DNA of 17,572 bases from JBDTMT01 sp033764095 (GTDB lineage Bacteria > Desulfobacterota > Binatia > HRBIN30 > CADEER01): positions 1 through 17,572 of the forward strand of contig JANRJF010000292.1 in assembly GCA_033764095.1 (NCBI GenBank), given 5' to 3'. Within the stretch, counting starts at the first letter, position 1; each line of letters starts with the position of its first letter. Shown here piece by piece: positions 7,613 through 13,804 of this stretch. A program made the translations under genes and the position numbers. The notes below the pieces were generated by a model. The model searched no databases. It was not told where the DNA came from and saw only the letters and a list, made by a program, of their open reading frames with translations.

Positions 7613-7716
7613 CTTCACCACAGAGACACGGAGGCACGGAGAAAGGACTGAGGGAGCCGATCAGGATCCTAGACTCAGGATTTTCCTCTCCGTGTCTCGG
7701 TGTCTCTGTGGTGAAG
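7613..7716. repeat. Hairpin repeat element 1 (TTCACCACAGAG type)
   Basis: Imperfect inverted repeat with 29-base arms at 7613-7641 and 7688-7716, matching at 27 of 29 positions when one arm is reverse-complemented, around a 46-base loop. Each arm begins CTTCACCACAGAGACAC and continues with GAG/CACGGAG units. It lies between the methyltransferase and aldehyde dehydrogenase genes. The methyltransferase reading frame passes through the right arm and stops inside the loop at 7675. Confidence 0.9.
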
Positions 7717-8916
7717 CTCTTGGTGCTCGCCATCTTCGTTCTGTCGCCAGCGCGCGCCCACCGTCGTCGGGGCGGTGGAGATCGGGAACTCCAGCAGGCG
7801 GCACTCGATGGCGCCGTTCCACAGCGGCGTGCGGCGCGCTGGGCGCAGGCCGATCTGCTTGGCGAGCGGGGCGCTGCCGGTGAGGACGAACGCCGTCCAA
7901 CCGAGGAAGCGGCGGCGCAGCACGTCACCGAGCTGGGCGTACAGCGGTGCCAGCGCGCCCTCGTCGCCGAGGCGCACGCCGTACGGCGGGTTGGTCACCA
8001 CCACGCCGGCCGCACCGGCCGGCGGCGCGCAATCGGCGAGCGGCGTGCGCGAGAAGCGCACACGGCCGGCCAGGCCGGCGCGCTGCGCGCTGCTCTCGGC
8101 GGCGCGAATGGCGCCGCCGTCGGCATCGCAGCCGATGATCGCGGCGCGGCGCTTGCCGGCGGCGCGCCCACGCTCGTCGGCCTCGTGCCGCAGCCGCTGC
8201 CAGAGCGCCGCGTCGTGTCCCGCCCAGCCGACGCAGCCGAGGTGGGCGCGGCGCAGCCCCGGGGCCACGTCGGCGGCGATCATCGCCGCCTCCAGCGCCA
8301 GCGTGCCGGACCCGCACATCGGGTCCATGAGCGGCTGGCGCGCCGCGGCGCGCGCCGGCCAGTCGGCCAGCAGCAGGACGGCGGCGGCGAGGCTCTCCTT
8401 CAGCGGCGCCGGCGCGCCGCGGCCACGATAGCCGCGTTGGTGCTGGGCGCTGCCGGAGAGGTCGAGGCTCACCGTCGCCCGGTCGCGCTGCAGGTGGACG
8501 TTCATCCGCACGTCGGGCCGTTCGACGTCGACGTCCGGCCGCGCCCCGCGCCGCGCCCGCAGCCGATCGACGATCGCGTCCTTGGTCTTCAGCGCCGCGT
8601 AGTGCGAGTGCGCGATCGCCGATTGCGTCGTGGTCGCGTCGACCGCGATGGTGCGCTTCGGCGCCACGTGCGCCGTCCAGTCGATCGCCGCGACGCCGTC
8701 GTACAAGGCCGCCGGCGTCGCCGCCGCGAAGCTCGCCAGCGGCAGCAGCACGCGGCTGGCGACGCGCGACCACAGCACGGCGCGATACGCGACCTCCAGC
8801 TCGCCCTCGAAGGCAACACCAGCGCGGGTCGGCTCCAGCCAGGTCGCGCCGCAGGAAACCAATTCATCGGCGACCAGCGGCTCGAGCCCTTTGGCGCAGG
8901 TGGCAAAGAAACGCAT
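7675..8916 (-). CDS. THUMP-domain class I SAM-dependent 23S rRNA methyltransferase (RlmL N-terminal-like)
   Basis: A 413-residue protein matching the guanine-N2 methyltransferase half of RlmL and its stand-alone relatives. Residues 1-60 (MRFFATCAKGLEPLVADEL...) form the N-terminal ferredoxin-like part, and a THUMP RNA-binding domain runs to about 155. The Rossmann methyltransferase domain carries the SAM motif MDPMCGSGTLALEAAM (197-212), an acidic GCDAD at 262-266 and the catalytic TNPPYG (308-313). Family knowledge points to m2G formation in 23S rRNA. The domain ends near ECRLLEFPI (371-379). Residues from L401 onward (LHHRDTETRRGKS) are encoded by hairpin repeat 1 and end in its loop. ATG 8916 was preferred over GTG 8925; the start lies nine bases from hairpin repeat 2. 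Confidence 0.85.
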   Translation of the reverse strand: MRFFATCAKGLEPLVADELVSCGATWLEPTRAGVAFEGELEVAYRAVLWSRVASRVLLPLASFAAATPAALYDGVAAIDWTAHVAPKRTIAVDATTTQSAIAHSHYAALKTKDAIVDRLRARRGARPDVDVERPDVRMNVHLQRDRATVSLDLSGSAQHQRGYRGRGAPAPLKESLAAAVLLLADWPARAAARQPLMDPMCGSGTLALEAAMIAADVAPGLRRAHLGCVGWAGHDAALWQRLRHEADERGRAAGKRRAAIIGCDADGGAIRAAESSAQRAGLAGRVRFSRTPLADCAPPAGAAGVVVTNPPYGVRLGDEGALAPLYAQLGDVLRRRFLGWTAFVLTGSAPLAKQIGLRPARRTPLWNGAIECRLLEFPISTAPTTVGARWRQNEDGEHQELHHRDTETRRGKS

Positions 8917-8925
8917 CCTGCTCAC

Positions 8926-9044
8926 TCAACGCAGAGACGCAGAGACACAGAGGGCGCCGAGATGAAAGATTCGAATGACGGACACGAGAGCCTCTACCGA
9001 CGCCTCTTCTCTGTGGACTCTGCGCCTCTGCGTCTCTGCGTTGA
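8926..9044. repeat. Hairpin repeat element 2 (TCAACGCAGAG type)
   Basis: Imperfect inverted repeat with 27-base arms at 8926-8952 and 9018-9044, matching at 25 of 27 positions. Both begin TCAACGCAGAGACGCAGAG from the outside. The inner 65 bases contain further partly pairing GC-rich and CTCTGTGG material. It sits between the pseudouridine synthase and the methyltransferase. The synthase frame crosses the right arm and stops at 8994, inside the loop. The left arm starts nine bases upstream of the methyltransferase ATG. Confidence 0.9.
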
Positions 9045-9839
9045 TGCCTTGGGCACCTTCGCCTCCGCCCGCGAGGACACGCGCCCGTCGCTCTGCAGCA
9101 ATTCGATCTCCTCCGTTGAAACCACCCGCCAGCAGCCTTCCGGCAGGTCGCCGAGGCGCAGCGGGCCGACGGCGATGCGCTGCAGGTCGGTGACCTCCAG
9201 GCCGACCGTGCGGCAGCAGCGGCGGATCTGGTGCTTGCGGCCCTCGACCAGCACGAAGCGCAAGCCCTCGGCGCCGGCGCGGGTGACGCGCATCGGCCGC
9301 AGCGCGACGCCGTCGAGTCGCAACGGTCCGTTGAGCTTGCGGATCTGTTCGTCGCGCGGTGCCGGCGTCACCGCCACCAGGTAGGCCTTCTCGACGCCGT
9401 TGCCGCCGATGATGCGGCGCGCGACGGTGCCGTCCTGGGTCAGCACCAGCAGGCCGCGGCTGGCGCGGTCGAGCCGCCCGGCAACCGACAGCTCGCGCGC
9501 CGCGGCGATGATCTGGTCGCGCTGGGCGCGGTCGATGGCGCCGCGCTGCGTGGCGGCGGTGATCAGCGTCCACGCCGGCGTCTGCCCGGGCTCGGGTTGC
9601 GTGCTCACCAGGCCGATCGGCTTGTTGACGATCACCGTCTCGCGCCCGCCGAGCAGCGCCTCGCCGGCGCCGCTGATCTCGATGCGCGCGTCGTCGGCCG
9701 CCTTGGCGCCCTGCTGGCGCACCACCTCGCCGTCCACCAGCACGCACCCGGCATCGATCAGCCGCTCCGCCTCGCGCCGGCTACACAATCCCCGTGCCGC
9801 CATCAGCTTGGCGACGCGCTGCTGCGAGTCGTCAGCCAT
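8994..9839 (-). CDS. 23S rRNA pseudouridine synthase, RsuA/RluB/E/F family
   Basis: A 281-residue enzyme that isomerises uridine to pseudouridine in large-subunit rRNA. An S4 RNA-binding domain occupies residues 5-50 (VAKLMAARGLCSRREAERLI). The catalytic domain has the family signature AGRLDRASRGLLVLTQDG, with catalytic aspartate D124. EKAYLVAV, VLVEGRKHQIRRCCRTVG and VTDLQRIAVGPLRLGDLPEG follow as expected. The NG-EK-YLV spacing recalls RluF, but RluB or RluE cannot be excluded. Normal sequence ends near STEEIELL (about 248). The final residues ASTQRRRGAESTEKRRR (265-281) are encoded by hairpin repeat 2 and end in its loop. ATG 9839 is only five bases from hairpin repeat 3 and lacks a Shine-Dalgarno sequence. 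Confidence 0.87.
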   Translation of the reverse strand: MADDSQQRVAKLMAARGLCSRREAERLIDAGCVLVDGEVVRQQGAKAADDARIEISGAGEALLGGRETVIVNKPIGLVSTQPEPGQTPAWTLITAATQRGAIDRAQRDQIIAAARELSVAGRLDRASRGLLVLTQDGTVARRIIGGNGVEKAYLVAVTPAPRDEQIRKLNGPLRLDGVALRPMRVTRAGAEGLRFVLVEGRKHQIRRCCRTVGLEVTDLQRIAVGPLRLGDLPEGCWRVVSTEEIELLQSDGRVSSRAEAKVPKASTQRRRGAESTEKRRR

Positions 9840-9844
9840 GCAGA

Positions 9845-9930
9845 CTCAACGCAGAGACGCGGAGGCGCCGAGAGCGCCGAGGGCATCCTTGTTCTCCGCG
9901 ATCTCCGCGGCTCTGCGTCCCTGCGTTGAG
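9845..9930. repeat. Hairpin repeat element 3 (TCAACGCAGAG type)
   Basis: Imperfect inverted repeat with 28-base arms at 9845-9872 and 9903-9930, matching at 24 of 28 positions, around a 30-base loop. Both arms begin CTCAACGCAG from the outside. It occupies nearly the whole junction between the transporter stop (9940) and the pseudouridine synthase start (9839), leaving nine and five bases. Confidence 0.88.
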
Positions 9931-9939
9931 CATCCCGAC

Positions 9940-11370
9940 TCAATCCGGCAGCGCGCGCGGCCGGCGCGCGGCGAGCGCCGCAGCGATCTCGCTGTGGCGG
10001 GCGCGGTCGATGCGATAGCGCGACATGATCACGATGGCGACGATGGCGATCAGCGACAGGCCGGGGCCGTAGAGGAAGGCGAGGCGGTGGACGATATCCT
10101 CGGGCACCGTACCGGGCTGGGCGTTGGCGGGGAAGTCGATCAGCGCCAGCGCGCCGCCGGCGATGAACTGGCCGAGGCCCGAGGTCGCTTTCACCGCGAA
10201 GATCAGCCCGCCGAAGAAGATGCCTTCCTGGCGCCGGCCGCTCTCCAGCTCGTGCTCGTCGGCGATGTCGGCCATCATCGAGCCCGAGGTGATCAACGAG
10301 ACCGCCGCGCCGAGCGCCGCGATGAAGCCGACCGCGGCGAGCGACGGGACGTAGTACGGGCTCTCGTTCGCCGGCCACCAGTCGATCATCTTGGCCAGCG
10401 GCGGCATCAGGCTGAAGACGCTGAACAGGCTGATGCCGAGCAGGAAGGCGGGCTTCTTCTCGACGCCGCTGAAGGCGGCGATCCACACCACCGTGCCGAT
10501 CAGCACCCCGGCCATGGCGATCCCCTGCACGATGCCGATGGCGCTCGACGACACCTGCCAGAAGTGGGTCAGGACGTAGAGCCCGAGTCCCTGTTCGATG
10601 CCGCGCGTGACGAAGAACAACACCACGCCGAGGAACAGGGCGCGAAACGAGGCGTTGGCCAGCGCGGCGCGCTGGTCGGCGAACAGGCGCCGCAGGCTGA
10701 AGCCCTGGTGGTGATCGGCGCGCGGCAGGTGCGGAATGCGCGCGTGCGTCCCGAGCGCCGAGAGCAGGACGCTGAGCGCCGCGGCGATCGCGCAGGCGAC
10801 GCCGAACCCCGGGTAGGCCGCGCCGTTCAACTGCCCGTCGAGAAACTGCGGCGTCGAGCGGAAGAAGACCCCCCAGCCGACGGCGATGACGAACACCGCG
10901 CCGACGAAGCTCATGAAGTTGCGATAGCCGACGATGGTGGTGCGCTCGTGGTAGTCGCTCGACAGCTCGGCACCGAGCGCCATGTGCGGCACCGAGTAGA
11001 GCGTCATCGCCAGGCGTAGCAGCACGGTGAAGCCGAGCAGCCAGGCGAACAGCCCCGCCTCGCCGAGGCCGGGCGGCGGCGCGAACAGCAGCACGAAGGT
11101 CACCGCCAGCGGAATCACCGACCAGTAGAGGAACGGATGGCGCCGCCCCCAGCGATGGCGGAACTCGTCCGAGTAGGCGCCCATGAATGGATCGCTGATC
11201 GCGTCGATCACCGTCGCGGTGCCGAGCGCCACGCCCCCCCAGAAAGCCGAGAGGCCGAGCACCTGATTGTAGTAGAAGAGCAGGAAGATGCCGAAGGCGG
11301 TGGTCTTCACCCCGTCGGCCAGCGCGCCGAGGCCGTAGGCGGTCTTGGTGAAGGCGCTCAGTGGTCGCAT
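9940..11370 (-). CDS. MFS transporter, glycoside-pentoside-hexuronide (GPH) cation symporter family
   Basis: A 476-residue inner-membrane carrier with about twelve hydrophobic helices. The N-terminal YGLGALADGVKTTAFGIFLL and FYYNQVLGLS are the usual GPH opening. DAISDPFMGAYSDEFRHRWG, then RRHPFLYWSVIPL, is the GPH/MelB form of the cytoplasmic loop signature D..GY.SD..R.RWGRRRP. SMMADIADEHELESGRRQEG, then IFFGGLIFAVKATSGLG, is the conserved late helix segment. Members co-import sugars with sodium or protons, and some relatives carry other solutes; the substrate is unknown. ATG 11370 (MRPLSAFTK) was chosen because an upstream ATG would crowd the divergent HIT gene. Only 44 bases separate the two divergent starts, so a promoter may overlap coding sequence. 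Confidence 0.85.
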   Translation of the reverse strand: MRPLSAFTKTAYGLGALADGVKTTAFGIFLLFYYNQVLGLSAFWGGVALGTATVIDAISDPFMGAYSDEFRHRWGRRHPFLYWSVIPLAVTFVLLFAPPPGLGEAGLFAWLLGFTVLLRLAMTLYSVPHMALGAELSSDYHERTTIVGYRNFMSFVGAVFVIAVGWGVFFRSTPQFLDGQLNGAAYPGFGVACAIAAALSVLLSALGTHARIPHLPRADHHQGFSLRRLFADQRAALANASFRALFLGVVLFFVTRGIEQGLGLYVLTHFWQVSSSAIGIVQGIAMAGVLIGTVVWIAAFSGVEKKPAFLLGISLFSVFSLMPPLAKMIDWWPANESPYYVPSLAAVGFIAALGAAVSLITSGSMMADIADEHELESGRRQEGIFFGGLIFAVKATSGLGQFIAGGALALIDFPANAQPGTVPEDIVHRLAFLYGPGLSLIAIVAIVIMSRYRIDRARHSEIAAALAARRPRALPD

Positions 11371-11401
11371 GGCCGGACGGACTCGGTTATGCCTGCGGCG
11401 C

Positions 11402-11408
11402 AAAGGAG
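11402..11408 (+). promoter_or_regulatory. Shine-Dalgarno sequence of the HIT gene
   Basis: AAAGGAG lies six bases before ATG 11415, which selects this start over an in-frame upstream GTG/ATG-like codon at 11361 within the divergent transporter region. Confidence 0.75.
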
Positions 11409-11414
11409 CCGGAC

Positions 11415-11825
11415 ATGGAGACCATCTTCGCGAAGATCATCCGCGGCGAGATCCCCTGCCACCGCGTGTACGAGGACGATCGGGTGCTGGCCTTCCTCGA
11501 CATCGCGCCGCTCAGCGTCGGGCATACGTTGGTCATTCCGAAGGAGATCGCGGTCACCCTGGACCAGCTATCAGACGAATCGGCGGCGGCAATCGGCCGC
11601 GTGCTGCCGCGCCTGGCGCGCGCCGTGCTGCGCGCCACCGGCGCGACGGCGTACAACGTGCTGCAGAACAACGGCGTCGCCGCCCACCAGGCGATCATGC
11701 ATCTGCACTTCCACATCATCCCGAAATACGACGACGGCTCCGGCCTCGGCATCGGCTGGGAACCGCGCTCGCTCGACGAGGCACGGGCGAAGGAGCTGGC
11801 GGCGAAGATCGCGGCGGCGGCTTAA
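11415..11825 (+). CDS. HIT family nucleotide hydrolase/transferase
   Basis: A 136-residue histidine triad protein. It starts METIFAKIIRGEIPCHRVYE, typical of the Hint/HinT branch, contains DDRVLAFLDIAPLSVGHTLV and ends its core with the triad HLHFHIIP (H96, H98, H100). In the family the central histidine attacks the alpha-phosphate, and purine nucleoside phosphoramidates or related AMP conjugates are cleaved. Length is normal for a bacterial Hint. A strong ribosome binding site defines the start. The TAA stop is formed at the outer edge of hairpin repeat 4, so the repeat supplies the stop codon. It diverges from the transporter and converges on the dockerin-like gene. Confidence 0.92.
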   Translation: METIFAKIIRGEIPCHRVYEDDRVLAFLDIAPLSVGHTLVIPKEIAVTLDQLSDESAAAIGRVLPRLARAVLRATGATAYNVLQNNGVAAHQAIMHLHFHIIPKYDDGSGLGIGWEPRSLDEARAKELAAKIAAAA

Positions 11826-11890
11826 CCACAAAGGCACGAAGGCACCAAGGCGGCACGAAGGTCTTTGTGCCTTTGTGCCTTTGTGGTGAA
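11822..11890. repeat. Hairpin repeat element 4 between convergent genes (TTMACCACAAAG type)
   Basis: Inverted repeat with 28-base arms at 11822-11849 and 11863-11890, matching at 25 of 28 positions, with a 13-base loop. Arms are built of ACAAAGGCAC/GAAGGCACC units. It fills the space between the HIT stop (11823-11825) and the dockerin-like gene's stop (11895-11893), so it is placed like a bidirectional terminator. Its right edge, GTGGTGAAGCTC, is identical to the right edge of element 1. Confidence 0.9.
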
Positions 11891-11892
11891 GC

Positions 11893-13734
11893 TCAGTCAT
11901 CCAAGACGATGACCGTGAGCAGGTCCTGCGCGCCGGCGCCGTGCAGAGCCGGTGAGGCGAAGACCAGGCGGCCGGGGCCGTTCTCCTGCGTCCAGGCGCC
12001 GCAGGCGAAGTTCTCGCCGCTGACTTCCTGCTCCAACACGTCGCCGTCGACGTCGCTGGCATCGAGGATGGTGGCGCGCGACACGGCGCTGACCAAGCCG
12101 AGCACGGTGGCCTCCCCCGGGCTGTGGCTGGCGCACGGACCCTCGGCGAACGTGATCTCGACCGGCAGCCCCTGACTGCCGAAGCGCGCGTCGGCGCCGA
12201 TCAGCAGCGCGCCGGCGCCGGAGTCGAGCTGCGACGAGGGGCCGACCTCGATCGGCCCGTTGCAGACGTCGGGATGCGGCGCGCCGGCGGTCTCGACGCT
12301 GCCGCCGGCGGCGTCGCAGTCCTCGGCGGTGAAGCCGTCGACGCCCAGCGCACCGAGGTGGTGGTCCTGCGTCGAGCTGACGCCGAGCTCGACGCCGCCG
12401 TTGCACGACAGCACGCCGGCGTTCTGCACCGGCACCAGCGGCTTGATGCAGAAGTTGAAGCCGCCGACCGCGACCGACAGGTAGGTCGACGCGCCGACCA
12501 CCGCCACCGGCGCCAGGCCGCTGTTCGGATCGGGCACGCCGACGGCGAGGTCGAGGAAGCCGCTGAAGCCGCCAAAGCTGCCAGCAGGCACCAGGTCGAG
12601 GCGGCTGGTTGCCGGATCGAGGGTGAAGTGGCGCACCCCGAGGCCGGGCGTCGCGGTCGCGGTTGGCGACGCGGTCGGGGTGAAGGTGCGCGTGCTGCTG
12701 GCGCTCGGCGTCGGCGTCAACGTGCGGGTCGGCGTGGCGCTGAAGGTCGGCGTGCGGGTCGGCGTGTCGGTGCGGGTCGACGTCGCCGTGCGCGTCACCG
12801 TCGCGGTGCGCGTCGGCGTCGGCGTCACCGATGCCGTCGGCGTGCGCGTCGCGGTGAGCGTGAAGCTCGCCGTGCGCGTCGGCGTGCCGCTCTGCGTCGG
12901 CGTACCGGTAAGGCTGGCGGTGGCCGGCGGCGTCAGGCTGGCCGACGGCGTCGCAGTCGCGGCGGGCGCGCTGGCCGTCGCCGTAGCGCTGGCGGTGGCT
13001 GGCGCAAGCGTGACGGTCGGCGTCGCACTGGCGGTGGGCGGCGGTGCGGTCGCCGTCGCCGTCGCGCTCGGCGGTGACGTGTGGGTTGCGCTGACGGTCG
13101 CGGGCGGCGGGCCGGTCGGGCTGGCGGTCGCGCTCGGCGGCATCGCACTGTGCGTCGCGGTCGCGGTCGGCGGCACGGCCGTCGCGCTCGCCGTCGGGCT
13201 GGGGCTGACAGTATGGACGAGCGTCGCGGTCGGGCTGCCGGTCGCGGTCGGACTACCGGTCGCGCTGGGGCTCGCCGACGGGCTCGGCGGCGGCGAGTCG
13301 GTGGCGGTGGCGAGCGGAGTCTGGCTCGCGGTCGCGGTCGGGCTCGCCGCCGGCGCGCTGGCGGTCGCGGTCGCGTCCGGCGGGGTCGCGGTCGCGCTGG
13401 CGGTCGGCGGCGGCGCCTCGGTTGCGGTCGCCGGCGGGCTCGGGCTGGCGGTGGGCTCGACCAGGGTCGCGGTCGGGGTCGCCAGGCAGCCCTGCAGGGC
13501 GCTCGCCACTGCCGCGACCAACTCGTTGATGGCGATGCGGCCGTCGGCGTCGAGGTCACCGGCCGGACAGCGCTCGGTGCCGCCGCCGGCGAGGCCGACG
13601 TCGACCAGGGTGACGAGCTCCGCGATCAGTACCGCGCCATCGCCGTTGCAGTCGCCGGGGCAGTCGGCGCGCGCCGTCGGCGCCGCAAGCAGCGCCACGG
13701 CGCTACACGCCAGCGCGAGCATCCCCCGAGTCAC
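11893..13734 (-). CDS. Secreted dockerin-like protein with long Pro/Thr/Ala/Ser stalk and C-terminal beta domain
   Basis: About 613 residues. A Sec signal peptide (TRGMLALACSAVALLAAPTARA) is followed by a double EF-hand, dockerin-like module at residues 25-83. Its two calcium loops are DCNGDGAVLIAEL and DLDADGRIAINEL, with cysteines at the module edges. Residues 85-363 are a low-complexity stalk of Thr, Ala, Pro and Ser with TAT, SPSP and PT motifs, likely extended and possibly O-glycosylated. The last 250 residues (GLGVRHFTLDP... to the end) are a Cys-containing, Gly/Val-rich probable beta domain that I do not recognise. GTG 13734 gives the signal peptide its positive residue; ATG 13722 is possible, and a TTG at 13800 seems unlikely. 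The likely location is outer surface or secreted. The cohesin-like lipoprotein at 3310-3915 is a candidate partner. Confidence 0.7.
   Translation of the reverse strand: MTRGMLALACSAVALLAAPTARADCPGDCNGDGAVLIAELVTLVDVGLAGGGTERCPAGDLDADGRIAINELVAAVASALQGCLATPTATLVEPTASPSPPATATEAPPPTASATATPPDATATASAPAASPTATASQTPLATATDSPPPSPSASPSATGSPTATGSPTATLVHTVSPSPTASATAVPPTATATHSAMPPSATASPTGPPPATVSATHTSPPSATATATAPPPTASATPTVTLAPATASATATASAPAATATPSASLTPPATASLTGTPTQSGTPTRTASFTLTATRTPTASVTPTPTRTATVTRTATSTRTDTPTRTPTFSATPTRTLTPTPSASSTRTFTPTASPTATATPGLGVRHFTLDPATSRLDLVPAGSFGGFSGFLDLAVGVPDPNSGLAPVAVVGASTYLSVAVGGFNFCIKPLVPVQNAGVLSCNGGVELGVSSTQDHHLGALGVDGFTAEDCDAAGGSVETAGAPHPDVCNGPIEVGPSSQLDSGAGALLIGADARFGSQGLPVEITFAEGPCASHSPGEATVLGLVSAVSRATILDASDVDGDVLEQEVSGENFACGAWTQENGPGRLVFASPALHGAGAQDLLTVIVLDD
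12646..13482 (-). repeat. Low-complexity coding repeat for the stalk
   Basis: Degenerate short repeats of GCGAC, ACCGC and CGCC-like units encode about 280 residues almost entirely of Thr, Ala, Pro and Ser. The period is irregular, about two to six codons (TAT, TASAT, PTATA, SPSP). The plus strand shows the matching GTCGCGGTCG runs, which create long false open frames in the opposite direction. The region is likely to vary in length between strains by slippage or recombination (inference). Confidence 0.8.
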
Positions 13735-13804
13735 CTGGGCGACTGTGCAGGCTCGCACCGGTTGGGTCAATGCGCCCGGCGCGGCTGGCCGGCGCAGCAA
13801 ATCC

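Noticed and set aside
7577..7621. N-terminal extension of the aldehyde dehydrogenase from GTG 7621
   Set aside because: It would encode a Phe-rich leader (MVKFFFFLICGFPAS) derived partly from the hairpin arm. ALDH homologues start near MLTITNPATG, and no ribosome binding site supports the upstream codon.
6224..7651. Long plus-strand open frame opposite the aldehyde dehydrogenase
   Set aside because: The translation is Arg/Gly/Asp/His-rich without motifs. The opposite strand has complete ALDH catalytic residues. The last residues come from hairpin element 1.
7708..9384. Plus-strand open frame spanning two hairpin repeats
   Set aside because: It is opposite the methyltransferase and synthase genes, is kept open by the stop-free repeat arms, and has no domain.
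9400..11019. Plus-strand open frame opposite the transporter
   Set aside because: The translation lacks hydrophobic or domain structure, whereas the minus strand gives a full twelve-helix GPH transporter.
7613..11890. CRISPR array interpretation of the repeated CAGAG-type units
   Set aside because: Units are inverted arms at gene junctions, not direct repeats with regular unique spacers, and no cas gene is present.
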